A DNA stretch of 64,000 nucleotides, taken from NCBI RefSeq assembly GCF_030704535.1, contig NC_081815.1, positions 3,854,501 to 3,918,500 of the forward strand, read 5' to 3'. The DNA is from Vitis vinifera (lineage: Eukaryota; Streptophyta; Magnoliopsida; Vitales; Vitaceae). How positions within the stretch are numbered: the first letter of the stretch is position 1; the number at the start of each line of letters is the position of its first letter. Under the pieces are notes generated by a model. The model had not been told where the DNA came from, made no database searches, and worked only from the letters and a program-made list of their open reading frames with translations. The translations under genes and the position numbers were made by a program. Below are positions 10,055-21,100 of this stretch, one piece after another.

Positions 10055-13000
10055 CAATATTCCCGGTAAATAGATGGGGGAGTAAAATTGTGGCGGTGGG
10101 CCTCCCAAAAAATGCGCTCGGTGCGTAAGTAAGCGGGTTGAACTGCGCAGCAGCCGATTGGAGCTCAGGGTGACCCACCACCCAACACTGTGTTTTTAAT
10201 CTTTTTACGTTTTATTTTTTTTTCCTTTTTCTTTTTATTTTTTCTGTGCAATGATTTTTACAGGGAGGTTTGAATTGTTTGGGAGGGAGTTCCATGAACT
10301 GATTGGAATTGACTATTTGGAAGTGGATTTATTTGGTTTATTTTTCCATATTTTATAGCTCACTGTGTTGACATTTAACACATGGCTCTGAATTAAAGTT
10401 ACTATAGGAAAATATGTAAGAAACTATTTAGAGTTGAAAATTTTCGTTGTTTCTAGTCCGAAAGCCAGTGCAAGTGCAAAAGCCAAACAAACACCATAAA
10501 AAACACTGTTGATCTTGTTTGCTTGGTAAGAAAAGTCGGACTATGGTACGCCCAAGATCATGGTAATAAATGAACTTGACCCTCATGCAGAATGATCAGT
10601 AGGTGGGTCCCTCTACGGACACAACACATTATTCAAAAATCACGGAACAGTGAGCGCAGTCAGCGGTGTGGGGTTGACCAAAGGGTGAGCCATGAAAAGC
10701 CACGTGTCGCAGACCCAGAATGTGAATGGTGGGACGTGGAAGAGAGAATGTAATAGTGTTTGTCTGTTTATGGGTCCATGGGAAGGGAGGTGGGCTACAG
10801 GCTGGCCGGCGAAAGAAAAGCAAAGTCTCTGACACAGTCTTTGACCTTTGAGACATGGACAGCCGTCGATCAAGGCCACTCTGGATCCGCTCCCACCCAT
10901 CTGTTTCTCACTATGTCCTCTTCCTCCGCTGTCCCCTCCTGCTCAATTTTCTCACTCCTATAAAATAAATTGTTGTTCCAGTGACTTCAGTGCCACGTAA
11001 GATTACAAATAATTACATACCACATTTGTTAAATCAAAATACTTGCTCTTCAAAAATATAATTAATTTATAATTCAAAATTTAAAATTGAAAATGAACGG
11101 AGATACCGCTCGGAGATCTTCTCGACAAATCAAACTAAAGTGGGCCCCACCCATACCAACAAGCATCCGATTCCGAGAAGTGCGCAACGCGCCACTCTAT
11201 CGTCCTACTCCAGCTTTGCTAACGTGCACAGCTCCAGTCCACTCCCATTTTCCCCCACGCTCACGACAGGCGCTCTGTAACCTCTTATGACGGAATTACC
11301 CTCACACAATAGGGTTAATGACAAAGCTTCCCGGGGGGCCATCGAAGCACGTGACTCATTGGGAAAACACACATTTTCTGGTTTGGTGCACCGAAAGTGG
11401 GAGTTAGTATCCACTTTTTGGTCCTATCCACATTTTACTATTTTGCCCTTTCCCTAATGCCCACTTCGGAAAACAAATTAAGTAAAAATAAATAAGGCAC
11501 ACTTCAGGTTCAGGATATCCTAATCTGGGTTAGTCGCCCTTAATCGGAATGGGGTCTAGGTCCCATTCACAGATGAATGCCCTCTTCTCTATCACAACTT
11601 TCCCATCTTTTCATACAAACCAGTCAATATTTGCAGTTATAATACACACACAAATACCACTCTCACTCCTATTGTCCACCTCACTCGTGTATTCCTTTAC
11701 TTTTTCAAATAGTAAATTACTGAAATATCCCCATCATTTTTCAGATTACGAATAAATCAAATTATTTATTTATTTTTTTGTGCTAACCAAAAAAAAATTT
11801 GCAAAACTTGTTGACAAAGAGCACATTCGTCACACATGGAATCTCATTAGTTAAGTATTCCAGAATTATTTGACCTAATTGATGGCATCAGCTTTACACC
11901 TTTCATTAACCCCTTTATAGGTGGGTGCAACCATGGACTTTGAAAAATGTTATCTTCAAAAGAAAGGAGGAAAAAAAGAAAGGGAAGATTAAAGATGTGG
12001 ACCAGGGTTCTGGGATATATAAATCCGCAAATGGGGGCTGATGCCACCCCTATGTAGGGCCATATCACACACAAGGCCCACTATGTACGTATATAAGGGG
12101 CTCTGCCATTCATATCAAGCCTATTGATATATGGGAGAACCAGAGAAGGGAACATGGAGAACATATACTGATCAAAGGACCCAGTAGAAAAAGAAATTTT
12201 TCAAAATGGTTGTGTGACTGAGAAAGCCCAGAAGCAAAAGGGGAGATTAGGACTCTCTCAATACAACAACTATATCGCTGCTCATTTGAATTATGTGTAC
12301 TGGCAGTTTACTTGAATTATTTTTTGTGGTCAATTATAGATAAGGGATCTCCTACAAGGAAAGTTTCTCTCTTTCAAAAGTCCTGGGGGCTTATGGCTCT
12401 TCTCATTGGATGCTCAAATACATTTTTGGCTGCATCACAGTCTTTCACACAGTTCACCTAATTTTAATTTTTACTCTCTAAAACTACACTACAATTCTGG
12501 GACTCATTTTGTTCCCAAACATAGTTCACCTAATTCTATTTTATCATATACAGTTCACCTAAATTCATATTCTTAAGGTAATGCAGACTGCATACGACTC
12601 TGTTTTTTCTCTTTGTGTACAGCTCTCTGCCTATGGTATTTGATTTTAATACTGATTTCTTAATTTACTATGTTTTGGTGGGTTTAATGACATACCCACT
12701 AATATTTAAAAAAAAAAAAAAAAATTTATGAGGAAAAACCCAATTGGTATGTGAAGTGTCCCTCAAGCAACTGTTCAACGAACTACAACTACAGCCCCTT
12801 TTTTTTTGGTGCTTCTCCACCACAGAGAGAAAGAGCACAGAAGAATTAGTTAGCTGATAAAGTAAATTAATGATTAGTTTTAGGGTGGACCTTAGGACCA
12901 AGTAGTTTCCTTTCCTTTGAAGTTCAGCTTTGATATCTGAGATTGGTTATGACCTACTTAGAGTTGTAAAGTCCTCCAAGGCTTGACCTGATTAGAGGCA

Positions 13001-13310
13001 TACCCTACCTACAAGACTCAACAAATCAATAATTCATTTTAGCAGCAGTTAGTTTCATCCTACATCTCGATTTGGTGTTAGTTACATCGGTCAAGACTCA
13101 AGACAGCAAGAACCTGTCACAGTTTGTTACAATGAAGTCTCCAAATGATTGAAGGCATAATATTTAACACAAGAAAGCAAAGTTTGAGGAGGATGAAAAA
13201 GAAATAAACCTAAAACTGTAGACTGAGGGAATGGAGTTTGTTAAGTGACAATCTCCCTCATCTGAAGTATATTATCTATTTGAACTTTATTCCAACAAAC
13301 GGTTACTAAC
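10055..13310. other. Intergenic region, no gene supported
   Basis: About 3.2 kb. The 10640-11430 part is less AT-rich and holds CACGTG G-box cores at 10701-10706 and 11348-11353, but only short overlapping frames on both strands. TATA-like strings at about 12014 and 12090 precede no reading frame. T- or A-rich runs occur at 10200-10240 and 12706-12725. Confidence 0.5.
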
Positions 13311-13441
13311 CTTTCTGAAGCGCTCCTTGAATGTTTTTGTTGATTGATCCTTGATGGAACATATGAAGGGAGATACAATGATTCATGATAAGAAATTCCC
13401 TTTGATTGAACTTCGCCAACCTCTATGTTCTTTGCTTGTAC
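13311..13441 (-). other. Possible spliced exon of unknown transcript
   Basis: On the minus strand a 131-nt open stretch is bordered upstream by TTTCAG and downstream by GTTAGTAA, both acceptable splice borders. It could encode about 43 residues rich in Ser, Gln and Lys (starting VQAKNIEVGEV). It lies about 1.7 kb downstream of the CRR21 stop on the same strand, so it could be an exon in a long 3' UTR or a remnant of another gene. No partner exon was recognised. Confidence 0.25.
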
Positions 13442-15173
13442 CTGAAACAAGGGGCACTAGTTTCACATGCCATCACTGAGCTGCAACAAATCCTTGAAAA
13501 AGTTTTTCTCTGATTAGGATAGCCTGCCTATTCTAATTTTCACTACTGTTTAATTCTAAAATGATAATTATGCTAGATGAAACAGGTAGCAACAGTTGTT
13601 CAATATCAAACAAATCTCTTTTGTAATGGATAAACGACACTTAGGTCCATCAACTGTTTTCATGCTTTTATCTAGCTTTGAGTATTCTCGCTTCAAGGAT
13701 TCTAAGCTTTCAATTTGGAGAAAGCTGCAATGATTTAACTAAATTTTGTGAGTTTTAGTGGTTTTCTTCCTTCATTTCTAAGATTATAGATCTTAAAAAT
13801 TACCTTTGAAAAAAAAAGAAAAAAAAAAGATTACTATGAAAGGATCTACTCTGCATCTTGTCAATTGCAAAATGAAATGAATACAAGCAAATGAAATAGA
13901 AAGGGTAAAAAAAAACTTGGGTTGAGTTGACCATACCTGACTTACTGCAAACGCAAAGCTGCTAACCATTAGTTCTGATAAAGAAGATCAATTGCAAAAA
14001 TATTACTTTCATTGCTCAGGATATCTCAACCAGGGAGAGTACAACAGTGGGTCTCACATACAATACTTTATTGTACATGGAAAGTAAGCAGTTCAATTTT
14101 ACTTCTTAGAATGATGGTCAAGTGCTCCAATTTTTCTGAAAGTAATTTAATAAAGCAAAACTTCAAAGGTCATGATCATATCATGTCATGAATGGAAAAC
14201 TGCAAAAACTGCTGAATGAGGAGGTCCTGACACATGCACACACTACACAGAAAGAAATTTGGTAACATAATGTTGAAGTAAGGGCTGTACATAATTCATT
14301 GATGGGTTAAAAAATGTACAAAGAGGGGTATACGGATAACAAACCTAACAAAAGCTACATGCAGACTAAGAGGACATTCTGAAAACTGACAGGCCTATGC
14401 AATAACCTGTAATTGGAGTACAATTCAAAACATTTAGTCTGGATCTTTTCACTGTTGGCATATCTTGTCAATTTCAGGCAGAGTACTGAACATGAATTTC
14501 TTGTCTCCAACCATAAATTTTATGAAAATATAGCACACTTGAGAGCATAACATTTCATCTATACTTAAATTACGTGTAAGCTTAAAATGCAATCATGTAG
14601 ATCAACTTTATTTTTTTCACCTTTTTATTCAAAAGTTGTCTACTACAAGACACATCACTTCCATGGAAAGCCAGTCATGATCAGTCAGAGCTGATGAACA
14701 GCAATTCTAACCAAGAAATTTTAATTGGTGTGTGTTCTAACTCAACTGCATATTTACATAACAACCTTGAGAATGATAGTCACCTTTAAACTCAACTACA
14801 TATATACAAGAACCGCCTTGAGCAGAATCCAAATGGAACTTTAAGTCACCATTCACATCTAACAGCTTCCATATGGTTTTCATAATGTTTGGCTCTTGGT
14901 CGATAGGAATGAGAGTCTTTTCAGCTTCTCACAAGTAACCTCCATGTCATGAGTTACACAAATGTTTTTTTTGCCACTCAGGTCTTCGAGACTCTTCCTT
15001 ATCCTTAGAAACTTTGAATTCATCTTCCAGGCTATTAATGTAACACATTTTTCTTCCAGAAGCAGCCTATCTATGTAGATATCTCAGAATGCCCTGGAGT
15101 TGTCTGCAGCAATCGTTGTACCCTTATTTTCCTCTCAATAACTTGCCTATCTCTTGGAGTTCCTCAAATCACT
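13442..15173. other. Downstream region of the PPR gene
   Basis: No reading frame of note. The part nearest the stop codon (about 14700-15173) is of mixed composition and probably includes the 3' UTR of the minus-strand PPR gene. An exact polyadenylation site was not identified. Confidence 0.45.
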
Positions 15174-17750
15174 TCATTTGAATCCATGGATGAACTTTTG
15201 CGCTCTAGAGCAGAGATTTTCTTCATTACTAGCAATAGGAACATATCCCATAAATCGCATTTCACTTAGCAGCATAGCCAGCATTGCATAAATTTCCTCG
15301 GTTTTTGGGTGTGATCCATCCCCAGCAACAAAAACATTAAGTTTGCCTCCAGTTTGAATCCAGCTGCATCCAGGATTCTTCCTCAGGCCCCTTACTTTCA
15401 TCAAATCCCTCATGTTGGATACCTCAACCCACCTTCCTGCTGCGGCATATGCATTTGAAAGAGCTACATAGTTTCCTGAATTACTGGGTTCCAATTTAAA
15501 CAAGTGTTTGGATAAATACTCCCCAAGTTCAATTTCGTGGTGTTCTCTGCAAGCAGTAAGCAATGATCCTAATATATGTGCATCAGGTTGAAATGGCATT
15601 GTGAGAATAAGCCTAAGAGCTTCATCCAAATTACCACATCGTGAAAGAAGACTAACCACACAACCATAATGCTCCATAATTGGATTCATATTGTGTTTAG
15701 AAACCATATCAGCGAAAAGATTCAAACCTTCATTCACGAGCCCAGCATGACTGCATGCTGATAAAATGCTGGTGAAGGTTATGCTATCTGGTTCTATACC
15801 TTCCTTCTGCAGATGTTTAAATAGTGCAAGAGCTTCTACAGCTTGGCCATGTAATGCATAAGCAGAAATCATTGCATTATAGATAGGCAACTCTTTGCTT
15901 GACATCATATGAAACACTTTCTTTGCTTCATCTATGCTTCCACATTTAGCATACATGTCCACTAAAGAAGTTGCAACTGGAACAGACAAGCAAAATTCAT
16001 GCCTTGTAATGAAGCCATGAATGGCTCTTCCATACCACAATGATGGTATATCTGTACAAGCCAAAAGTACACTGGTAATGCTGGCAATACTAGGTCGGAT
16101 TCCTGCTTCCTGCATTTTCTGGAAAAACAGAATTGCTTCATAGCCAAATCCACTTTGAGCTAAACCAGAGATAAGGGTAGTCCAAGTGATGAGGTTAGGC
16201 TGGAACCCAAGGGACTGCATCTGTGAGAACATGTCCTTTGCCTCATTAACCTGACCATTTCTCAGGAATCCCAAAATTACCGAATTCCATGATATCACAT
16301 TTGGTGGTACACTGTCAAACTGCATCTGATAGAACAATTTCAAGGCCTCACCACTTAGACCCACCTGTGCATAAGCAGCCAGTAGGGTATTCCACAAAAC
16401 AAGATCTCTTTCAGTTGTGGAGTCAAATACTTTTCTTGCATCATCAATTCTTTCACATTTGGCATACATATCAATGATGCTATTCGCAACAACCACATCC
16501 GATTCAAGGTTTCTCCTAATACAATAACAGTGGCCCTCTTTGCCAAGTTTTATATTGCTTGTAACAGCAGAGGCAGACAATATGGATGACAGAGTTACAG
16601 AGTCGAATCTCAAGTTTTCTGATCTCATCAGATGGCACATATTCAATGCCTTACCAACCTGATGATGTTGAACATAACTAGAAATGAGCAAATTCCATGT
16701 CACCACATCTTTCTCAAGCATTCTACTAAAAACTAGCTCGGCATCCTCAATCAAACCAACCTTTGAATAGAAGTTTATAATTGAACTACCCAAAATATTA
16801 TCCAAATCTAAACTGTTTAAAATTGCAATTGCATGCCCCTGCTTACCTTCTATAAGAGCATCTAAATTGGCAGACGCCGAAAGGAAGCTTGCCACAGTGA
16901 CTCTTGTTGGTTCAATGCCTTCCACTCTCATGTCATAGAATACATCAATAGCTTCCTGGTTGAGCCCATTTTGAACATATCCTACAATCATCGAGTTCCA
17001 AGTCACTACGTTTTTCTCGACCATACTATCAAACACCTTCCTTGCATCCTCCAAAACCCCACACTTCCCATACATATCAACAAGGCTACTTGAAACAAAG
17101 ACACACGCTCCAAAACCCATCTTCAATACGTAACCATGAACTCCTTTCCCCAAACCAATCAACTGCAAACTACCACAAGCCTTCAGTACATTCGGAAGAA
17201 CAAAATTATCCGGAAAAACCCCATTCTCTTGCATTTCAATGAAACCCAGTAAAGCATCTTCACTAAAACCCATTCTACACTGCAGCCCAACAATGGCAGC
17301 CCAAGAGAAGACGTTCCGCACACGGAGTCTGTGAAACAAACGTACGGCCACCTCCGGAAAGTCGCATTTGGCATAGAAAACCACTAGTTTCGTTTCAACA
17401 TACTCATTTTTAGCAAAGAAATCCCCGTTCTTAAGAATTCGGGCGTGAATTTGCTGACCCGTGTGAAGGGCACGCTCGTAGACGCATCCCTGAAGGAGCT
17501 CTCCGTAAATTTCCGGCCCAATTTGGAAATCTTCAAACTCCATTTCAGAAAGAAGGTGTACGGATTCCTGTAGGTGTCCATCTTTACATAGCGAGGAGAT
17601 GTGGTGGAAGTAAGATTTGTATAAACTTCGACGATTCTCGTCTTTTTCTTGGAGTTTTGCGAGACGGGTTGATGCAAATTTTGAAGATTTTCTAGGTTTG
17701 AAATGAGATGTATGTGGGTTTGGCGTGGTGGTAATAGGAAGAGAAGCCAT
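15174..17750 (-). CDS. CRR21: PPR protein, probable CRR21 orthologue (chloroplast ndhD editing)
   Basis: A single intronless frame of 858 codons. It starts MASLPITTTPNPHTSHFKP, a Ser/Thr-rich basic leader that looks like a plastid transit peptide, followed by PLS-type pentatricopeptide repeats from about residue 50 to 720. The end is an E/E+ tail (..NAYAAAGRWVEVSNMRDLMK.., then PGCSWIQTGGKLNVFVAGD); there is no DYW deaminase domain. Segments such as GPEIYGELLQGCVYER, RVRNVFSWAAIVGL and NGDFFAKNEYVETKLV match what I remember of Arabidopsis CRR21 (At5g55740), both in wording and overall length (about 830 aa). In Arabidopsis CRR21 is needed for C-to-U editing at ndhD site 2 in chloroplasts, hence for NDH complex activity; as an E+ protein it would recruit a DYW partner. 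The function here is inferred from orthology. It has no disabling mutation and lies 406 bp downstream of the ABCG gene on the same strand. Confidence 0.93.
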   Translation of the reverse strand: MASLPITTTPNPHTSHFKPRKSSKFASTRLAKLQEKDENRRSLYKSYFHHISSLCKDGHLQESVHLLSEMEFEDFQIGPEIYGELLQGCVYERALHTGQQIHARILKNGDFFAKNEYVETKLVVFYAKCDFPEVAVRLFHRLRVRNVFSWAAIVGLQCRMGFSEDALLGFIEMQENGVFPDNFVLPNVLKACGSLQLIGLGKGVHGYVLKMGFGACVFVSSSLVDMYGKCGVLEDARKVFDSMVEKNVVTWNSMIVGYVQNGLNQEAIDVFYDMRVEGIEPTRVTVASFLSASANLDALIEGKQGHAIAILNSLDLDNILGSSIINFYSKVGLIEDAELVFSRMLEKDVVTWNLLISSYVQHHQVGKALNMCHLMRSENLRFDSVTLSSILSASAVTSNIKLGKEGHCYCIRRNLESDVVVANSIIDMYAKCERIDDARKVFDSTTERDLVLWNTLLAAYAQVGLSGEALKLFYQMQFDSVPPNVISWNSVILGFLRNGQVNEAKDMFSQMQSLGFQPNLITWTTLISGLAQSGFGYEAILFFQKMQEAGIRPSIASITSVLLACTDIPSLWYGRAIHGFITRHEFCLSVPVATSLVDMYAKCGSIDEAKKVFHMMSSKELPIYNAMISAYALHGQAVEALALFKHLQKEGIEPDSITFTSILSACSHAGLVNEGLNLFADMVSKHNMNPIMEHYGCVVSLLSRCGNLDEALRLILTMPFQPDAHILGSLLTACREHHEIELGEYLSKHLFKLEPSNSGNYVALSNAYAAAGRWVEVSNMRDLMKVRGLRKNPGCSWIQTGGKLNVFVAGDGSHPKTEEIYAMLAMLLSEMRFMGYVPIASNEENLCSRAQKFIHGFK

Positions 17751-18156
17751 GCATGTACAACCACAAGCAGAGGGAGAGAAGATAGCGTGGTGGTGGGTGC
17801 CATAGAAAATGGGAAGGGCATTTCCGTCATCAAAAGAAAATAATTATGATTTTATCCGGAGTCCATCAACAAATATGAAATATTTTCCTGCTAAGGAAAT
17901 ATATCCTTTGAAATAATTTTTGAAGACAATTTAAACTAAAAAGAGTTCCCAAACATGGCTTTGCTCCACCTCTAGTGAGTGATAAGAACAAGCAAATACT
18001 TCACCATTCATCATAACTGAGCTAAGACTAGAGGCCCACAACCCTCCTTTCAAGTAATATCGGTCAAGTTCCTTACAAAAGTATCATACATTAATCCCAT
18101 AATTAATCCTATAAAGACTATGATTTTTGTTTCACTTTTGGACAACTAAACTTTCC
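17751..18156. other. 406-bp gap between ABCG stop and CRR21 start
   Basis: It must hold both the ABCG 3' UTR and the CRR21 promoter and 5' UTR (both minus strand). No convincing TATA box was seen. Short frames overlapping the CRR21 start are shadows. Confidence 0.6.
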
Positions 18157-21100
18157 TCATCTTTTCTGGAAGTTCAAGGCCTTCATGGAGTAAGCAAACA
18201 CAGAAGCGAAGAGCACATTAAACCCAATCAGCACCATACAAACAACCCCTAAGAAGTCGTGTCTGTATCCAAAATAATTTCTCATGTACTCCGCCACTGT
18301 TTCACTACTTTCCATCTTCGTCTGCACGTCTCCATATTGTGATGCAGCAAATCCATACAAACTCCATGCAACAGGGCACACCCAAGCATACCACCTCCAC
18401 CACACAGGGATTCTCTGCAATCATTCAAAACCCTTGTACTAGCTTAGCTCTGTTTTGAACAGGAAGCTGGAAAGATGGAATTGAATCGGGAAACTTACCT
18501 TTCTGGGAATTATAAAGCCTGAGAAGATATTCCAAAGTGTGTAGAAGAGAGCAGACAACAGGGTTGCAATTTCTTGATTAGGACTCACTGCTATAATCAT
18601 CATTCCGTAGTATGTGAAGTACAGAAGTGAGAGGATCTGAAATAATAGGTACAGGAGAAACTTTGCAGCTTTCAGTTCCAATCCCATCATGGTATACACT
18701 ATTATCCCATATATAATGGCCTGAGTCAAAGTGTATGGGATCTCAATTGCAATCTGAAAATGAGCAAGGTCAAATTAAAACAAAGGGATCGGTAAGAAGC
18801 TCCTAGATGATTTAGAGAATGAGCCGCAAGTATAGGTGGCAGGGTCATTTTTGTTGTGTCAAGGTCATTTTTGTTGTGTCAAAGTTTAGGCATTTTATAT
18901 TTTTATTACATAGATCAACCACGGTTTAATAATTATAGTAAAATTATAAACCTAAATATTACCTAATTATTAAATAGGTAATACGTCATATAATCTTTTA
19001 AACCCATTTAGTAACTAGGTCCTTCCACAATTGAGAAGAGTTAGGTTTTATATGTCATTATGATTAATGTCTTAATCAAATATATTTATAATTTAATTGA
19101 CATGTTTATTCAAAAATAAATTTAGAACAAGTCAAATAGATTAAAGTTATAATTAAGCTAATAAATAGGATTATAATTAGATCAATTTGGATCAAATTTT
19201 TATTATGCTGATTGACTAAAAACTACCCTGTTATTAAATAGCTATGTAGACCAATACAAATTTAACCAAAATCGGATTAAACTCAAACTCATGAAAATTT
19301 TGTTGGGTTCAAGTCGTATTAATGAATCGTAGTAAACTTTGACACCCCGATATGAAAGTCGGATGTTGACGTTAAAGTAAGAAAGTTTTTGAGATTCAAA
19401 CAATGGGCTGGGAGAGTTCAAGAGTCATGAACAATATCATGAAAAGGCTCAGTAGAATTCAGTGACTAATTAAGATTTTGAATTAGATAATGCATGTGAA
19501 AAAGGAAAGGAGAATTATTTTGAGGAATTGTCAGGTATTTTCATTATATTCACAAGTAAATGGATTTTTTCTGATGAAAATTATTCAAATGCAAGTGGTA
19601 AGTCAAAAGCAATATATATTCATAAGCAAAGAGATGGGATCAGTCAAAAGCAAACTCTGAATACCTGTGCAATTGCACAAGGCAAGGCAGAGTAGAACCC
19701 AGCAGCCCTCTCTCTGTAGAAAACCGCCCTGTCCATGATAACAACCGGCCGCGCAATTGAAGCATTCTGTGTGCCCAAGAACATAACCGCCGTGTGTAAA
19801 GAACCCAAGACATTGAAAATATCCAGTCCTGTTCTCCTGCAAATTTCAACATCTTGGATTTTTTTGTTGTTGAATTCAGTGAAACAAAATGGAATGGACC
19901 TTGAGCAGATGGTGCCTGCAATATTACCTGTTGGACCCAAGGCCCCAAAATGTAATGCCCAACATGAAGGCCTCCATAGTGCTGGCTAGAAATCTAAGGG
20001 AGTTGTATGCTGTGTTGCGCCAATAGGACTTGTAATACCTCCATAGGCAGGCTTTGAACTGGGTAAGGAAGGACCTTGGATACTGAGAAGAGAAGTTGAG
20101 GTCTTGTGAATTGGGAGGAGGTGTACTCAACTCCTTGATCAAAGCTTTGTTTCTCCTGTAGGAATTCCCATGAACCCTTTTAACTTCTTGACAAGTAGAA
20201 ATTTTGATCCAAGAACAGGTATTAGTTAACGTACTGGAAAAGATCTGATTTTTTGTATATTTCTGCAAATTTGACTCCAAGAAACTCTTCTTGTGCATCA
20301 GTAGTCACTTCCAACACCCATGTTGCTGGGTTATAACCATCTTTAATCCTATCAACTCCATTGATTTCCTTCAAGCATGAAAAAGATTTTATTATATATA
20401 TTGTAGGATGAACTGATGGAACTGATTCCACCGAACAAGTTGTTTTTAAGCCTACCTCAAAGTATTTGATCATATGGCCGGCCTGATGTCCCAAAGGACC
20501 CACATATATTTCTTCACCTCCTCTCTTCAGTAGAAAAAGCTGTAATGGGGACAAATATTAAGGCCCAAAGTCCAGAAGAGGATACGCTAAAGAAATCATG
20601 AGTAACAATTCTAGCAGTCACTTGCCTCATCGAAAGACTCGAATATGTCAATACTTGGTTGATGGATTGTGCACACTACCGTTCTTCCAGTGTCCACGAT
20701 CTTCCTGACAGCTCTCATAACAATGGATGCTGCTCTGGCATCAAGGCCTGATGTCGGCTCGTCCATGAATATTATTGAGGGGTTTGCAACAAGCTCAACT
20801 GCAATGGTTAGCCTTTTGCGCTGCTCAACGGAGAGCCCATTCACATTTGGATATCCAACCAATGCTTCTCCTAATGGTGTCAGTTCAATCAGTTCCATAA
20901 CTTCCTGAATGAAAATCTGCAGCCACAAAGATTTCAGATGAAAAGAAACACTAGGGAAGGCTTTAATACAGTTTTCTGGTTTACCCCACAAACCTCTCTA
21001 GTCTCAGGGTTGATCTCTGCAGGTAACCTTAGCCATGCTGAGTATAATAGGGACTCGTACACTGTAACAAGTGGGGAGTGAATGTCATTTTGTTCACAGT

